Origin: Cephalotrichum gorgonifer
Taxonomy: Eukaryota > Ascomycota > Sordariomycetes > Microascales > Microascaceae
Direction of reading: 5' to 3'
DNA length: 52,045 nucleotides
NCBI GenBank assembly: GCA_900312665.1
Contig: ONZQ02000001.1
Coordinates: 3,180,615 to 3,232,659 of the forward strand
The number at the start of each line of letters is the position of its first letter. Position 1 is the stretch's first letter. Position numbers and translations under genes: made by a program. Below are positions 1 through 11,999 of this stretch, in pieces. The notes under the pieces are model-generated. The model was not told the DNA's origin. It did not search any database and saw only the letters and a list, made by a program, of their open reading frames with translations.

Positions 1-1961
1 ACCGGCATACTCTAGCGGGGATGGCCCCAGGGTAGGGGATTGAAGATATCAGCTTGTGTCTAGGGTTATATATGGCATGGGGGTGACTGTATGATCTGGT
101 GGCCCTTTCCATCTCCAACGCTCAGGTTATATATATATATACGCGGGTGCCATCGGTTCGAGGGGGCCGCATGCGCACTTAGACAGCAGCTACTACTACT
201 GAACGAGTACGAAAGCACCACCGGTCCTTCTTTCTTACGGCTAGTTACCCTTTTCATGAAAAGGGCGGGAGGACGGGGTCAGGGGGGTAATGTACGAAAA
301 GGGTATGTTCTCGGGGCTTAATATTCTCTATCTGGGGCCCCCTTTATCAAGCTGTAGAAGGAGAAGGGGGGAGAAAGGGGGGGGGTTATGTATGCGGTGA
401 TGGGATACATGATACGGGAATGTAGCTTTATTGTGTTACAACCGTACCTGAGGAGGAAAGGGGAGACGGGCTGGGGGGGAGGGGGGCTATATAAGACCCC
501 GGGGAGCAGAAAAACCCCGCTCCCACCTCCCCATCTGAGCCGGTCGCGGGAGACTGCCAAGGCGCGGCACGCACCGACTTCTTGTCACGGGCTGGGGACG
601 GTGGGCTCGATCGGCGCACCTGGCCCCCGCTGGCCGCTGGTCGCGGACGGATTGTGAGAGATAAGCCGCCCAACTCTCCCATACTATACAAGTTAAGAGA
701 AAAGGGCAGGGGGAAAGGGGGAAGGGGGGTGGGCTTTCGCAGATACACACTCTCTCTTTCCACTCGGTATGAGAACGAAAAAAAACCGCTCGCGTGGGAC
801 GGACGAACTATCAGTACGAACACGGTCAACTCCGAAGAAAGACAAGAAAAAAAAGGCCCAACCCCCGCGTATCTCTCTCTCCCCTTTCTTCGCTTTCCTC
901 CCCCGGCCCCCTCCCTCCGCCCCCCGGCGCCTCCCCCCACGCCCTCGAACTCGGAAATAACCCATTCGCTTTCCCCGGCCATTGTCACGTCATCTAGCAG
1001 GAACGCCTCCCAATCTGCAGGCCTAGAGAGACCAGGATACGTTAGCGCGTCTAGATGGGCGTCCGTTTCGAGCAGGTCGAGTTTAGTTCGAGTCGGTCGG
1101 AGCAGTCGGTGTGAAAGCTTGCTCCTCCTGCTTCTCCCCCTCACCCCACCTCGGCTAAAAAAATAATGTAAGAAAGAAAAGAAAAGAAAACAAAGGAAAA
1201 GGGGAGGGTAGGACCGGGGATTGGAGCACTTTGCGAGCCGGAACCGCGGCTTTGGTATAAATGCAACCCTTTTTTTTTTTTTGCCTCACCGGCCCAGGAG
1301 AACCGCGGGGTAGTAAAAGGGGGTTGTTGGTCGGTCAAAAAAAAGGAGCGCTCAATCACTCACCGTGCTTATTTTCCAGGTGTGAGGGAGGGTTGGTTGG
1401 GTGTTGTTGCAATCATATAAAAGGGTTGCATGGGTGTGACGGGGACGGGCCGGGATTGCGGGACCCGGACTCCGTTCCCTTCATCGGTCCACGCGGTGCT
1501 CGGCCTAACATGATCCTACCGGTATGCGGAGGAGCGGTCCGTGCAGCGGGTTCTCGAGGTCCTGTTTTTATTTCTTAAAAGTACGGACTTCTTGAGAGGC
1601 GGGATAATTGGAAAAAAAAAGAGTGTAAGGGAGGGAGGGGGAGAAAGTCCAGGTATAGGAAGGATTCGAGGCCATGCGATGATGAGCAAGATAACCTCCT
1701 CCTGCTATTCACGGGTGTGTCATGGAAAGCTGAGCCGGGCAGAAGTGTGATCTAACTACTTAAATCACTGCCCAGACTACTATAGGCCAGGAGAGGGTAT
1801 GTCCCGAATCTCCGACAACTACAGATACATGAGTTGCGCCTGGTCCCCTAATTTGCGCCTGCGCGTTCCGGTTGTCCCGGATTATCATGGTATTATGAGA
1901 GACGCAGCGTCTATACCGGGCTGCTTCCGTAGACCCGTCAAGCAGCCCCCTGGCGCCTAAG
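1..1961. other. Gene-free stretch at left edge
   Basis: I see no credible gene here. Long purine or pyrimidine tracts and G-rich blocks (for example 365-387, 475-486, 710-727) keep several frames open on both strands between about 430 and 1170, but the encoded strings are low-complexity Pro/Ser/Arg/Gly with no domain, and the longest minus-strand frame lacks an ATG at its start. The segment could be the flank of a gene outside the window or the 3' flank of the dehalogenase gene. Confidence 0.5.
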
Positions 1962-2756
1962 CTAACACGCCAACCGCCGGGCCAACTCCAAAAGCCCCTC
2001 CTCCTCCACCGTCACCCAGACATCAACCCACCCCCTCGCCTCCTCCACCCGATCCCGCGGCCACCTCTCCTCCCCCGGCCTCTCGACAAACACCGTCTTC
2101 ATCCCGCACCTCCTGGCGCCCTCCAGGTCGTTCAGGTGCGCCGCGACCATCGCCACCTCCCCCTCCGCGACGCCGAGCCTCGCCATCGCGCCTCCGTACA
2201 CGGCGGGGCTGGGCTTGTACGCGGCAAAGTCCTCCGCGGAGAGGAGCACGTCCCACCCGCCCCCGACCATGCCGTTCAGGTCCTCCAGGATGGCCCGGTT
2301 CCCGTTCGAGAGCGTCGCAGTCCTGAAGCGCGCCCCAAGCCGCCGGAGCCCCTCGGTCGTGTCGCCCCACGGCGCGAGTCGGTGCCACACGAGGCTCAGC
2401 TCCGCAACCTCCGCGTCGGAGTACGCGCCCCGGAGCCCCACGGCGTCCTCCTCCAGGAGGGCCGCGAGGCTCTCGCGGTGGTGCGTGTCGATGTCCTTCC
2501 AGGGCGTGGTGCCGGGGACGTAGCTCCTCGTGAAGGCCCAGTACGAGGCGCGCCACTTCTGCGCGAGGTCCTCGCAGTCCCGGCTGGTGAGGGCGGCGGC
2601 GCGCTCCCGGAAGTGCGGGGGCGTGCGGGTGGATTCTGCCTTTGACACGAGGGAGGCCTCGAGTGCTTCGACGACGGTGGTGCGCCAGTCTACGCAGGTG
2701 CCGAACACGTCGAACGTGAGGGCCGTGACGCCCTCTAGTGCTTTAGTGGCTTCCAT
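1962..2756 (-). CDS. Haloacid dehalogenase-like hydrolase (type II 2-haloacid dehalogenase family)
   Basis: A single-exon gene of 264 residues, the usual size for fungal L-2-haloacid dehalogenase-like proteins. HAD motif I is DVFGT at residues 16-20 with nucleophile Asp16, followed by Arg25. Motif II is SNGN at 150-153. The conserved Lys is in AYKPSP (Lys181), and motif III lies at HLNDLEGA (207-214) with acidic residue Asp210. An alpha-helical cap fits between residues 25 and 140. Family knowledge: these enzymes hydrolyse C-halogen bonds of short 2-haloacids through an aspartyl ester, but many fungal members have unknown or phosphatase-like substrates, so the true substrate is open. No signal peptide is visible, so it is probably cytosolic. 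The ATG at 2754-2756 is the first of the frame. It is divergent from the membrane-protein gene, with 631 bp shared between the two starts. Confidence 0.9.
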   Translation of the reverse strand: MEATKALEGVTALTFDVFGTCVDWRTTVVEALEASLVSKAESTRTPPHFRERAAALTSRDCEDLAQKWRASYWAFTRSYVPGTTPWKDIDTHHRESLAALLEEDAVGLRGAYSDAEVAELSLVWHRLAPWGDTTEGLRRLGARFRTATLSNGNRAILEDLNGMVGGGWDVLLSAEDFAAYKPSPAVYGGAMARLGVAEGEVAMVAAHLNDLEGARRCGMKTVFVERPGEERWPRDRVEEARGWVDVWVTVEEEGLLELARRLAC

Positions 2757-3387
2757 TATCTATTTCGGGAGAGGAGGGGAAAAAAGGGGGGGGGGTATTG
2801 GATATGGTACAGTCGGCGTCTTTGATGCCGGACCTGAGGTTAAGGGGGGGCAGAGACGAGATGTTGGAAGTGCCGTTGCCGTTACTGTCCTGGGGCATGT
2901 GATTATATATACATGTTTATGCGTTTACATATATAGACCTACTCGTATGCGGGATGGAAGGAACCGAGGAAGCAAAAGAACGGGCAGGTGTCTTACTCAC
3001 CCGACAAGCAGAGCAATGCAACGTCTGGAGTTTGGAGCTCCGGTCCATTTCGAACTGTCTCGGTAACTCCCTTCCCCCGAGCTAAAAGCCGACTGGGCGT
3101 GCGCCAACATCAGGAACAAGCTTTGCGTAACTGAAGTCTAAAACCGGGTTGGTTGGCAGTTAGGGATGGATTGCCACAAAACCACTTACTTCTACCGCTC
3201 GCCTCCCCGATTTTAAATCTCCACGACCATTTCGGACAGTTCTTATTCATGGCCCATACTTGTATATGTCTGACAGTTGTGCATCGCTGAAGCGCCTCCT
3301 GTCTTTAGAGACGAGACCTCTTCCATCCTCTCAATCCCTCGACCCCACTGAGAGAGAGACGATACGACGTCGCCTTTCTCTCCCAGA
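2757..3387. promoter_or_regulatory. Divergent intergenic region (dehalogenase / membrane protein)
   Basis: A 631-bp spacer between two start codons pointing outward, so it must hold both promoters. It contains a G-rich block next to the dehalogenase ATG (2776-2795), an alternating TA-rich stretch (about 2904-2935) and pyrimidine-rich sequence just before the ATG at 3388, as is common near fungal transcription starts. I recognise no specific operator. Confidence 0.5.
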
Positions 3388-5104
3388 ATGACGTCAACAC
3401 CTCCTCCGACCGGGAGCTATCGGGAATGGGCCCCGACGTACCCCGTCAAGCCCGAGAGCCCTCACTTCAGCGACGGCTTCTACGCGGAGCGACGCAGCCC
3501 CCGCGGCCCCGTCCCCTTCCTCAATGCGACGAGGGCGTACTTCCCCCTCCACCTCCCCGTCCCCCCCCGCCGCCCCGCCGCCCCGCTCGCCCCCATCGCC
3601 CGGCTCTGGCGGAGCAGGGACAACAGGAAGGGGAGGCACGCCGCCGTCGTCACGAGCGAGCAGATCCGGGACGGGAGGATCGAGTTGCCGGCGGCGACGA
3701 ATACCCTGCGCGAGATCGGCAAGGGCCTGTGGAGGATGGTGGTGCGGTACCCTGTCTGGGACATCTCGTACGATGTCGCCGTCTTCTTTACCATAGGTAC
3801 GGAAGCTTTTGATCCTGACTCCCGGCACTACTCCTTAGCCTGCCTCGCTCTTTCACCTCTCTCCATTCCCCCCCCCCGTTTTTTTTTACTTGCTCGTGAC
3901 TTCTCACCTCGTGTCGTTTCACGTGGCCGGAGGAGGACTGTCGGGGTGGAAGGGTTAGTAACAGAAGGTTTTCCTCCACAGGTTCCGTCGTCTGGTGCAT
4001 CAACGGCTTCTTCGCCTGGCTCCCGCTCGCCGCGCCCGACACCGAGTTCCCCGGCGAGACCGGCTGGGGCGGCGGTCTGACAGGCTTCATCGGCGCCACC
4101 ATCTTCGAGGCCGGCTCCGTCCTCATGGTCCTCGAAGCCGTCAACGAGGACAGAACAGGCTGTTTCGGCTGGGCCCTCGAACAGGTCCTCGACCGGGAGG
4201 TCATCCGCCTCCGGGGAAACGGCCACCGCGGGCGCGGGGAAGAGCACTGCCGGCACCACCACCCCCACAGGCTCTCGTTCCTGAGGCCCCGCCCGACAAC
4301 CTCCCAGCCCCTTTCCGAGCTGGCCCTGCAGCCCATCAGCACGGCGACGGACGATGCCACGCTGGTCGGGAGCGAGAAGCTGGGGAGGACGAGGCGGTGG
4401 AGCTGGTGCCCCAGCTGGTGGGAGCTGCGTACCCACTACTTCCGGGAAATCGGCTTCCTCGCCTCCTTCACGCAGCTTCTGGGGGCCACTATCTTCTGGA
4501 TCGCCGGTATATCCGGCTTACCTGTCATCCAGGACAGACTCAAGGGAAAGTCACTCAACGGGGTGTACTGGGCTCCGCAGGTAAGTGATATTCTCATGAC
4601 ACCCACCCCCCTTCTTTCGAGCCTGGTTCCCTGATGCTAAGGAGCCGCGAAAAAAAAAAGGTGGTAGGAGGCGCCGGATTCATAATATCGAGTGCGCTCA
4701 TCATGCTAGAGGTGCAGGAGAGGTGGTACCTGCCGAATCTCAAGTCGCTCGGGTGGCACATCGGCCTGTGGAACTTCATTGGGGCCATCGGCTTCACGCT
4801 GTGCGGCGCGCTCGGGTTCGGCTTCAGTCAGAGTAGGCCCGGGGTGGAGTATGCCTCGACGCTGTCTACCTTTGTAGGCTCGTGGGCTTTCCTGGTAGGT
4901 TCTGGAGAATGTCCCTCCCAGTCCCCAGCCTCCCCCCCCTTTTCGGGCCGGTATTCGCAGTATATGCGCTGATCATGACTCGGGTTGTCTGTTTAGATAG
5001 GAAGCGCGATACAGTGGTATGAGAGCCTGGCCAAGTATCCCGTATGCATCGCGGACAGCACTTCTATGCCATGGGCGGTGGACTCCAAGCCGGATCCAGT
5101 ATGA
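3388..5104 (+). CDS. Six-helix integral membrane protein of unknown function
   Basis: Four exons join in frame: 3388-3796, 3982-4580, 4661-4894 and 4997-5104, giving 449 residues. The introns (3797-3981, 4581-4660, 4895-4996) all begin GT (GTACGG, GTAAGT, GTAGGT) and end AG. A soluble N-terminal region of about 125 residues, with a Pro/Arg-rich patch at 56-80, precedes six predicted helices near 129-151, 169-188, 292-313, 333-353, 367-390 and 401-419. A His/Arg-rich hydrophilic loop (about 210-290) separates helices 2 and 3. The glycine-rich helices resemble the many fungal proteins annotated only as 'integral membrane protein'; I recognise no transporter signature or enzyme motif. There is no cleavable signal peptide. 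It is divergent from the dehalogenase gene. The exon structure is well supported; the function is unknown. Confidence 0.85.
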
Positions 5105-7845
5105 CATACATGTTGTCTTAATCATTTATACGGTCCATATGTATCCCCCTTAGCTTGATGCTCCAAGATCCCCAACATATCTTCGTAACGTTCTCCCAGA
5201 TGGCTTCTTTGAGCCAGTAGATACGTTGGACTTTCTCTAATATAAATTACCCTCCTTCCCTTTTTCTTCCCCATCAACGAGCTCTCATCTTTTGTTGAAA
5301 GTGAATTTGGATGTGCTTCAGGGCAGGGACAGCTTGCAAACACCAAGGTTCCCGCTCTGGACTCGGAGGCTCACCGGGCCTGGCGACGCGGGCCGGCTCG
5401 CCTGTGAGATAGAGAGGGTAGACTCCCCGTATCCCGCTCCCGCTCTACATCAAAGCCTGCCATTTCTTGAAACAGCCGAGCACGTCTATTAGAGCAGGAC
5501 TGTACGAGAAGTACCTTCTCGTTGAAGACCGGAAGGAGACATGGCCTGACCCGGAAGATATTGCCTGCAAGTAAAACTACTTGCACATACTTGCTTGCAT
5601 AGAAAAGAGGTGCGGGCACCGGAAACTTGCCCCGTGCCAGTAGGCTTCCTCGTACAGCGGAGCTTCACACGTGATAGGGATTATATTCTGCGCGATGATG
5701 CAACGGGGCTCATTCGCGTCCTCCCCCACCTACGACGCTCGCTGAAGAGAGAGCAGGAACTGGCGGTCAGCACCTCAGTCTCGCAAACACTTGCTTCTTG
5801 TCATGCGTGGCGGCGCTCGACTCTACCGTGAGAGGTGGAAAACGCAGTTGCAGGAGAAAAGCCTCCTCCCACCCGCCACGACGCATCACCACACGACATA
5901 GACCCCTCTTGCCCCCCCAAGACGACGACTCAGGTACCAGCAAGTCCCGCAAAGAGTTGTCGGAGGTAAAAGCGTGAAAAGCAAAGCAGGGGACTTACCA
6001 AAGAACCCCCGGCCTTGCTCCGGCTGCTAGGCGTGGTGTTATATTTGCCTTTTCGGGGCCGCATCCAGGTACCCGTTCGCAGAGGGTATGATTGGCATGT
6101 CTGCCACCTTCTCTTACTGAGGAACGGATCTACTCGAGCGAACGAACGTACGCAGTGCGTCAACATTCTTGCGGAAGTATGCAAGTCGTTCGCGAGCGAC
6201 TGAGATCCCTGAGCGAAGTCGTTTCATGGAAACGACCATACCCAAGTTCAATCTAATTACGGAGCAATAATTACCGATGCCGCTTATACCAACCGCTGTG
6301 CAGGGAGAGAGAAGGCCCTTCCCTTCCTCCGCTGGGTCCGCTGTTAGGGCTGCAGGTGATTGAGATGCCAGAGGATGGATAGACCTGACTCTTCCCTCAT
6401 AAGACCGGACGGTGCGATGCTCCGCTAATGCCCCGTTGATCTCCGCCCGAGACGACCTAGAGGGCCGATTCCAAGATATGATTCGTGACGCAGGTGCTGC
6501 GCAGCCGATTTGTCCAAAAGCTCCGGCGTTCACGACTAGCCCTGCGTCGGCTGAACGATGGGGGGGGTTCACATCTTCCCCTCGTTGTCTCTCAGCCACC
6601 AGTCAGTCCCTTCACAAAAGATCCCTACCAGGTTTCTTTGTCTTTCTGGGTTCTATTTCCTGGTTGGCTCTCACACCGATCCCTCATGCTTATATTTGCT
6701 TATTCCTTTTCGGAGGGACAGCAAAGCAAAGGGAAAAGCAAGCGAGCACTGGAATTGGGCATGATTGACCCAGGCCGGACAGGGTGTCGCGGGTGTCGCG
6801 GGGAGAGCCATTCCTGACGGATGTGATCCGGAGCAGACCTCGTGGGGTGGGAAATAAGGCCTGTTTCAGAACTAGTCGAGCTTCAGTGGCACAATTGACC
6901 AATGGCAATCAAAGTTGGCATCTTTGGGGCCGGCCGCGTTCCTGGTGCCGTCATCGGGGCTCCGGCAACGAGAGCCTGTTGACCAAGGATTTTTATTACT
7001 TCGTACAAGGCCCAATACGAGGACCCCCTGAAGCTTGCGAGGGGTACAGGTGTTGACTTCTGTGGGTGGCCCAGGCAGTGCAAAAGTTGCCCTTGCAGGA
7101 AGAGCTCGGGACCACTCGGCTCCATTTTTGGGAATGATTATCACCAGGATATTTGACTGGGGCCCTGGACAATCGAAATAGGGGCTTCGACCTGAACCGG
7201 GCGACGTCAACGCGCTCTCGAGAACGAGAACGGAGCATCCTTGTAAGCAAAGTCAGCCTTGGCGCACGCCAGAAGGGCAAAGAGCACCCCTGCCCCCCCT
7301 GGTGCATGGCAAGATGTCGACCTTCTGAACTTTGGACCCGAGGTTCAAGGATCCCGCCCAGTGAAGTGAGGCCACTTCCACTGCCCCTAGGCAGGAAGCT
7401 ACGCCCATTTGTAGCTCAGGGCAATCCAGACGAGGTCCTGTTTAGGAATCACGTCTTGGCGAGAAAAGCATTTGTTCCGCCTTGTTGGGGGAAATAATAC
7501 TTGGGACAGTGGAGATTGAGATGAAGACTGAGAAACGTCCCAGGCTGTCGGTTCACTAAGAGAGAATGTGGGACTAACGGCTCGATTGAGATCTATTCTG
7601 AACCCTTGTACTCCGTAGCTTGAAGTTGCACTGAAAATGACGGGAGGGAAAAAAAAACGGGGGGGGGTACTGACCAAAAGGAATGCGAGCCAGTGCTACG
7701 CTATCCGGGGTGATGGATGTGATGGGGTGACGAAGAGATTAAGGAGGACTGCGGCTGCCATCCCGCCAACCAACTCCGGTTGCGACCTCGGGGTGCGAAG
7801 GAAGGAACGACGGTCAATTGTTTGGATGTGATGGGATGCACCCGA

Positions 7846-7887
7846 CTCCATCCTCCATCCTCCATCCTCCACCCTCCACCCTCTGTC
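7846..7887. repeat. Heptamer minisatellite (CTCCAYC)6
   Basis: Six head-to-tail 7-bp units: three CTCCATC, two CTCCACC and one degenerate CTCTGTC. It lies in non-coding DNA. Just upstream, GGATGTGATGGG-like sequence occurs twice (about 7714-7726 and 7824-7836), suggesting local slippage or duplication. Confidence 0.9.
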
Positions 7888-8040
7888 CTCAACGTGACGG
7901 GACGAGCGTGGGGGATGGCAAAGGTGTATGAAACGCCAGCACGCCGAAGCCGGATGAGCCTCATTCGAGCCGGGGCCGGCCAATTTCTTCGACCTGTTGA
8001 TCCGCGAGTATCAAGATTGGATGGACAGCTGATTTTGTAT

Positions 8041-8084
8041 GTACGAGCGCCCGTACTCGTATTGGACAAAGGCTTGTACTCGTC
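8041..8084. repeat. Clustered TACTCGTA-type repeats
   Basis: Within 44 bp there are GTACGAG, GTACTCGTA and TTGTACTCGT. It belongs to the same short-motif family that is much denser to the right of stuA. Confidence 0.6.
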
Positions 8085-11000
8085 TGCTTTGGGAGAGACC
8101 CTTGTCAACTGCTCGTAATAGTGTTCTTGCTTGACCCCTTTCTCGTTCTGCTTAGGGAACGACCATTGCTCCCATGCATCGAATGGGGGCCGTGAATAAA
8201 GTTATCCCGGCTATTTGGTGTACCTGAAGGACTGCATTGCAACTCCCTGAATGACCTTGTTCCTCCAAGTAAAGTACCGAACTTGTGCAGGCTTCGACGC
8301 ATGGGACGGCGGGGCAACACAGCTACCGATGCCACCCCGAAGCATAACTAGCCGTCCAACTGTTTGGCCAGTCCGAATGGGGACCTCCTTGACTGCTGGA
8401 CGGTGCAGCCGCGAGAAGAGGGTGAATTGTGCTTGTTCGGAGTCGTAGCGGGGCACAATAAGCGTTTGGTGGTTGCCACGGACACCCTCCCCTCTTGGCA
8501 CGGATAATTAATAGAACGAGCATAATTGTCCTTGTACTCCGCACAGAATGTTCCTAAGTTGGTATTTCCTCCGGGACCCCTTTGTGGAGCTTCGTCACCC
8601 ACGCCGGGGCAATCCTGCGTGTGTCCGGATCCTGAAAAAAGGGAGAGAGAATCGAGTTGGGCTCCAAATCTGGTCATCGCGTTTCCACAAACGACGATCG
8701 CTGAAGACCAACCGCGAAGTTCACCCCTGCTTTGAGCTGCGGCAAGTTTCTCAATCAAGTTAGGGGAGGAGCTGATGTGACCCACCTTTACAAATTGAGG
8801 TGACCCGACCCAAAGACGCAGCGGGGACAAGCAGCGAAGCGGATCCATGCCGGCCTGTCAAATTGGGTCCGTAATCTTAATTCAGGTGGGATTTGCGAAG
8901 TGAAGCCAAGATTTTGACCATGTCGACAGAGCAGTACGAGTATTATGCACGCGAACAGTCGTATTGGAACGCTGCACGGATATCGGAAGGGCCCCCGGGA
9001 GACGTCTTAGTGGACGCGATAATACAAGTATTGGCGACAGGCGAGGGATCAAGCGATGGGACGCCATCGGGGAACGTGTTCAGCTTTGAGGCTTCTATTC
9101 CAAGAGTGTTTTGTTTTGAGCTCCAAGAATGGTACTTAACGAGTTAGTCCGTTCCAATCTCCTTCCATCTTCCACTTCCAACCTGGGTGATCCTGCCGCA
9201 GATAGCCCCACGCTATCATCTTGGTTCAAGTAGCCAGGGGAGGAGCGACCCATGTTCGACGGTGCGAAATCCCTGCGACTACTGTATTAGACTGGGAGAC
9301 GAGACTCACTGTGCAGTATGTGTTAGGGAAGAGAGACCCGTCCCTAACTTCCTGAGAAGATTGACAGTTTCTACCCCACATGCATGGCTAGATATTGTGA
9401 GCACATGTCTCAGTACTAGAGAATAGTGCGTCCAGGCACCCGACCACGATTACTTTCAAGCTTTGAAACCTCGAGGTGAATCAAAGCGAGGTGAGGCTCA
9501 GACCTGTGGCCCGAGCTTCTTGGTCCATCCATACCCCACCCTACAATACAATACAAGTACTTGTTCGTGTGTATTAGGACCGACCCGTACGTCGTGCCAT
9601 GAAAACCTTTCCGAGGACAATGGGGGTCATCGCGTACACTCGACGTCTTGAAGATGGGAGTTCGAGGGCCACCCGCGCCTGTTGCTCCCCGAATGGATGG
9701 AGTAAGGTAACATCCATCCCGCTATTGGTGGTCTGTGGGCAAACTTGCAAGAATAGGTACAGTTCCACGCGTGGAGCGGGGCATACTGGTACTTTTACTT
9801 GTACTTACCTATAGCCCTGGATCTACCCTAGAGTACCGATACTTCTTGGCTAAGAAAGCCACATCTGCAACCCCCCAAGTCGCTCCTGCCTGCAATTGAC
9901 AGACAGGCTTGAAGCTGGAGGGAGGAGGTGCGACAGAGTGCTAGTAGGCAAGCAACAGTGGAGCTGAGGAGTATGATGATCCCGCCCCGATAGATGACTA
10001 CTTCATGTGTGCTTCTCGGGCACCGGCGGCAAAAAGTGGCGGCGGCAAGGGGACATTTAACGCCGATGATTTTCATCCTTATAAACGACTAACGAGCAGT
10101 TAGTGGCCGAGGACCACAATGGCCGAGAGTCCAATTCCGGGTTTGTTGTCGATAGGAGGCAACGATTCGATACGGGAGGTCAGCACCCGCGCCCCTTTGA
10201 TACCCTGTTCACACATTAACTTGCCGGGCCTGGCCCAGAAATGGTAAAACTGGGGTGGAGGGACTTGTATACGTACAACTGAGTAACGTACTACTTGCTT
10301 GTGATGGTCTGTGTGTCGGCCTCGACTCTCGACCCTCGACCCTGGCTTTGCAGACCTCGCTAGGAGAGCAGCACTGTCGTATTTGTGCAATGTGACCCTG
10401 GTCCCCTTTCCCCAATGCGGTATATCTCATCAAATAATGCAGCGCAAGCACTTTGTGCCATATGCCATGCATGTGCTTCGCGGTATTTGTCCCTCATCCC
10501 CGTCGCCTCGCCTTTCGGCCGCTTCTTGCAATTCGACTGGTGATCTGCGCTGCCTTTTTGCTTGTACTTGTATTACCTCTCTCTCACCCCCCGTCGACCT
10601 TCCTTGCTTTCCCAGGACCGCGCGATCTTCCCACTCGTCTCCCCCCCACTCATTTCTTTTGGAGAGGACGTCTGGTTGTTCTTGACCTGTGGACGGTCAT
10701 TGGGTGCTAGTAGAGCTTGCTACCTCGCAATTGTTGGGTTTGGACATCAAGAGAAGAGGCCCACCACGACAAGCATTTTCTTCCCGCTTCGCAACTCATC
10801 GAACGACGTCCGCTCTTCCGTCGCCGCACTCTCTCGACCGTACGAGAAACTCCGCGAGGGGGTCTAGACGAGATGACCTGGGATAGACAACGCATTCGAC
10901 CTGCATTCGACTAATGCCGTTGATCTGACCCAACACCCTCTCGAGCACCGAATTTCTACTTCCCGTGCCGCCGTTAAGCACTAGGCGCCGCCGACTCAGC

Positions 11001-11999
11001 CAGGCTGCCAGCCACCGGCCTCGACCGACCTTCTTTGTTTCGACACTGGCGTGTCTCGAATTGTCCGATATTTGCTTCTTCTTTCACTCGTTTTGATACT
11101 ATTTCTAACGTCGGAACCCGTCCGATCGTTAAACGTTACCGGTGTCTCGTCTGTGGCGGTATGTCCTCGATTCTTCATCCCACAGCAAGTTATATTTGGT
11201 GATTGGGCCGCCCAAACAGTTCTTCGCGTTGACTGAGCTGGCGCCAGCTCGAGCTTGTCGTTCGGAGGCATCGAAGGAGAGGCGGGACGGATAACTGACC
11301 TGTGCTACTGCTTCAGACCACACCGAAATTACCTCGCACTGGTACGAGCTCAGCCAACTTGATCGTTCAGTTTCCCGTTCTTTTCGCTTCGATTTTACCC
11401 CAAAGTTGTGACCCTACGACTACTTCATCGCCGTGGTCACTACAGAGCAACACGCTGTAGATACACGTCTTCGAATCTCCATTTCTCTCGCCCACCTTGC
11501 CATGTTCATCGTCGGTTAGGGTCGAGTCCTACCCTCGAAGAAAATACGACCCGTTTCACAAACAGGCGTATCTTGAAACGGAGTGTTCTGTATCTCAGTA
11601 AGTGCCATGGTCGCTTACCCCTTTACCACGGTCCCGTTCCCCGCAAATTTGCTTCCCGTAAGACCGCCCCAGGGGCGGGGGAGGGAGACTGAAACCTGGA
11701 TCGGAGAATCAAAATGATTCTCATTGCCGCGAATCTTGTGTGCGACTTTCGAATGGGGGCCGCTCATGCTTATCGCATCGCATTGCATTATGGGCCATGA
11801 ATTCAGCCCCTTGATCGACCTAGGGGGGTTCCTAGCTCGCTTAATGCTAATATGTGTGTGTGATATAGGACGGATCGACGACATATGGGTATTGCAAAAA
11901 CAGTGCTGCATCGATTTCAGCCTTCCTCGAGAACTTCATGAGCGGATAGGTCCTTGAACTCGGCCAGGACCGCACTTTGTTGCACAGCAGCTGCCCAAG

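Larger units (their letters stand above)
5105..11999. other. Gene-poor 6.9-kb interval
   Basis: I find no supported gene between the membrane-protein stop and the apsA start. Open frames are short and overlap on both strands with no domain. The interval holds a CTCCAYC minisatellite (7846-7887), TACTCGTA-type repeats near 8041-8084, and an isolated 26-codon frame at 6902-6982 beginning like an NAD(P)-binding N-terminus (see findings). The last 1-1.5 kb, with pyrimidine-rich stretches (about 10480-10660 and 11060-11110), is the probable promoter and leader of apsA. Confidence 0.5.

Noticed and set aside
1060..1115. GTTCGAGTC-like sequence that could be a tRNA T arm
   Set aside because: Flanks do not fold into acceptor, D or anticodon stems; it is part of a GTCGAG/GTCGG-rich stretch.
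428..1144. Overlapping frames of about 190-240 codons on both strands
   Set aside because: The frames follow purine/pyrimidine tracts, the minus-strand frame starts without ATG, composition is low-complexity and no domain is seen.
8923..9147. Small plus-strand frame of about 74 codons from the internal ATG
   Set aside because: No domain, no splice continuation and no signal peptide; it is indistinguishable from chance in this gap.
9187..9426. 79-codon plus frame with a C-rich segment resembling a zinc-binding motif
   Set aside because: The Cys spacing fits no fungal Zn-cluster or zinc finger, and the start codon is not ATG.
11051..11236. Short frame with a strongly hydrophobic, secretion-like N-terminus
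   Set aside because: The frame begins with GTG, not ATG, and sits in pyrimidine-rich DNA upstream of apsA; the hydrophobic run follows from T/C-rich sequence.
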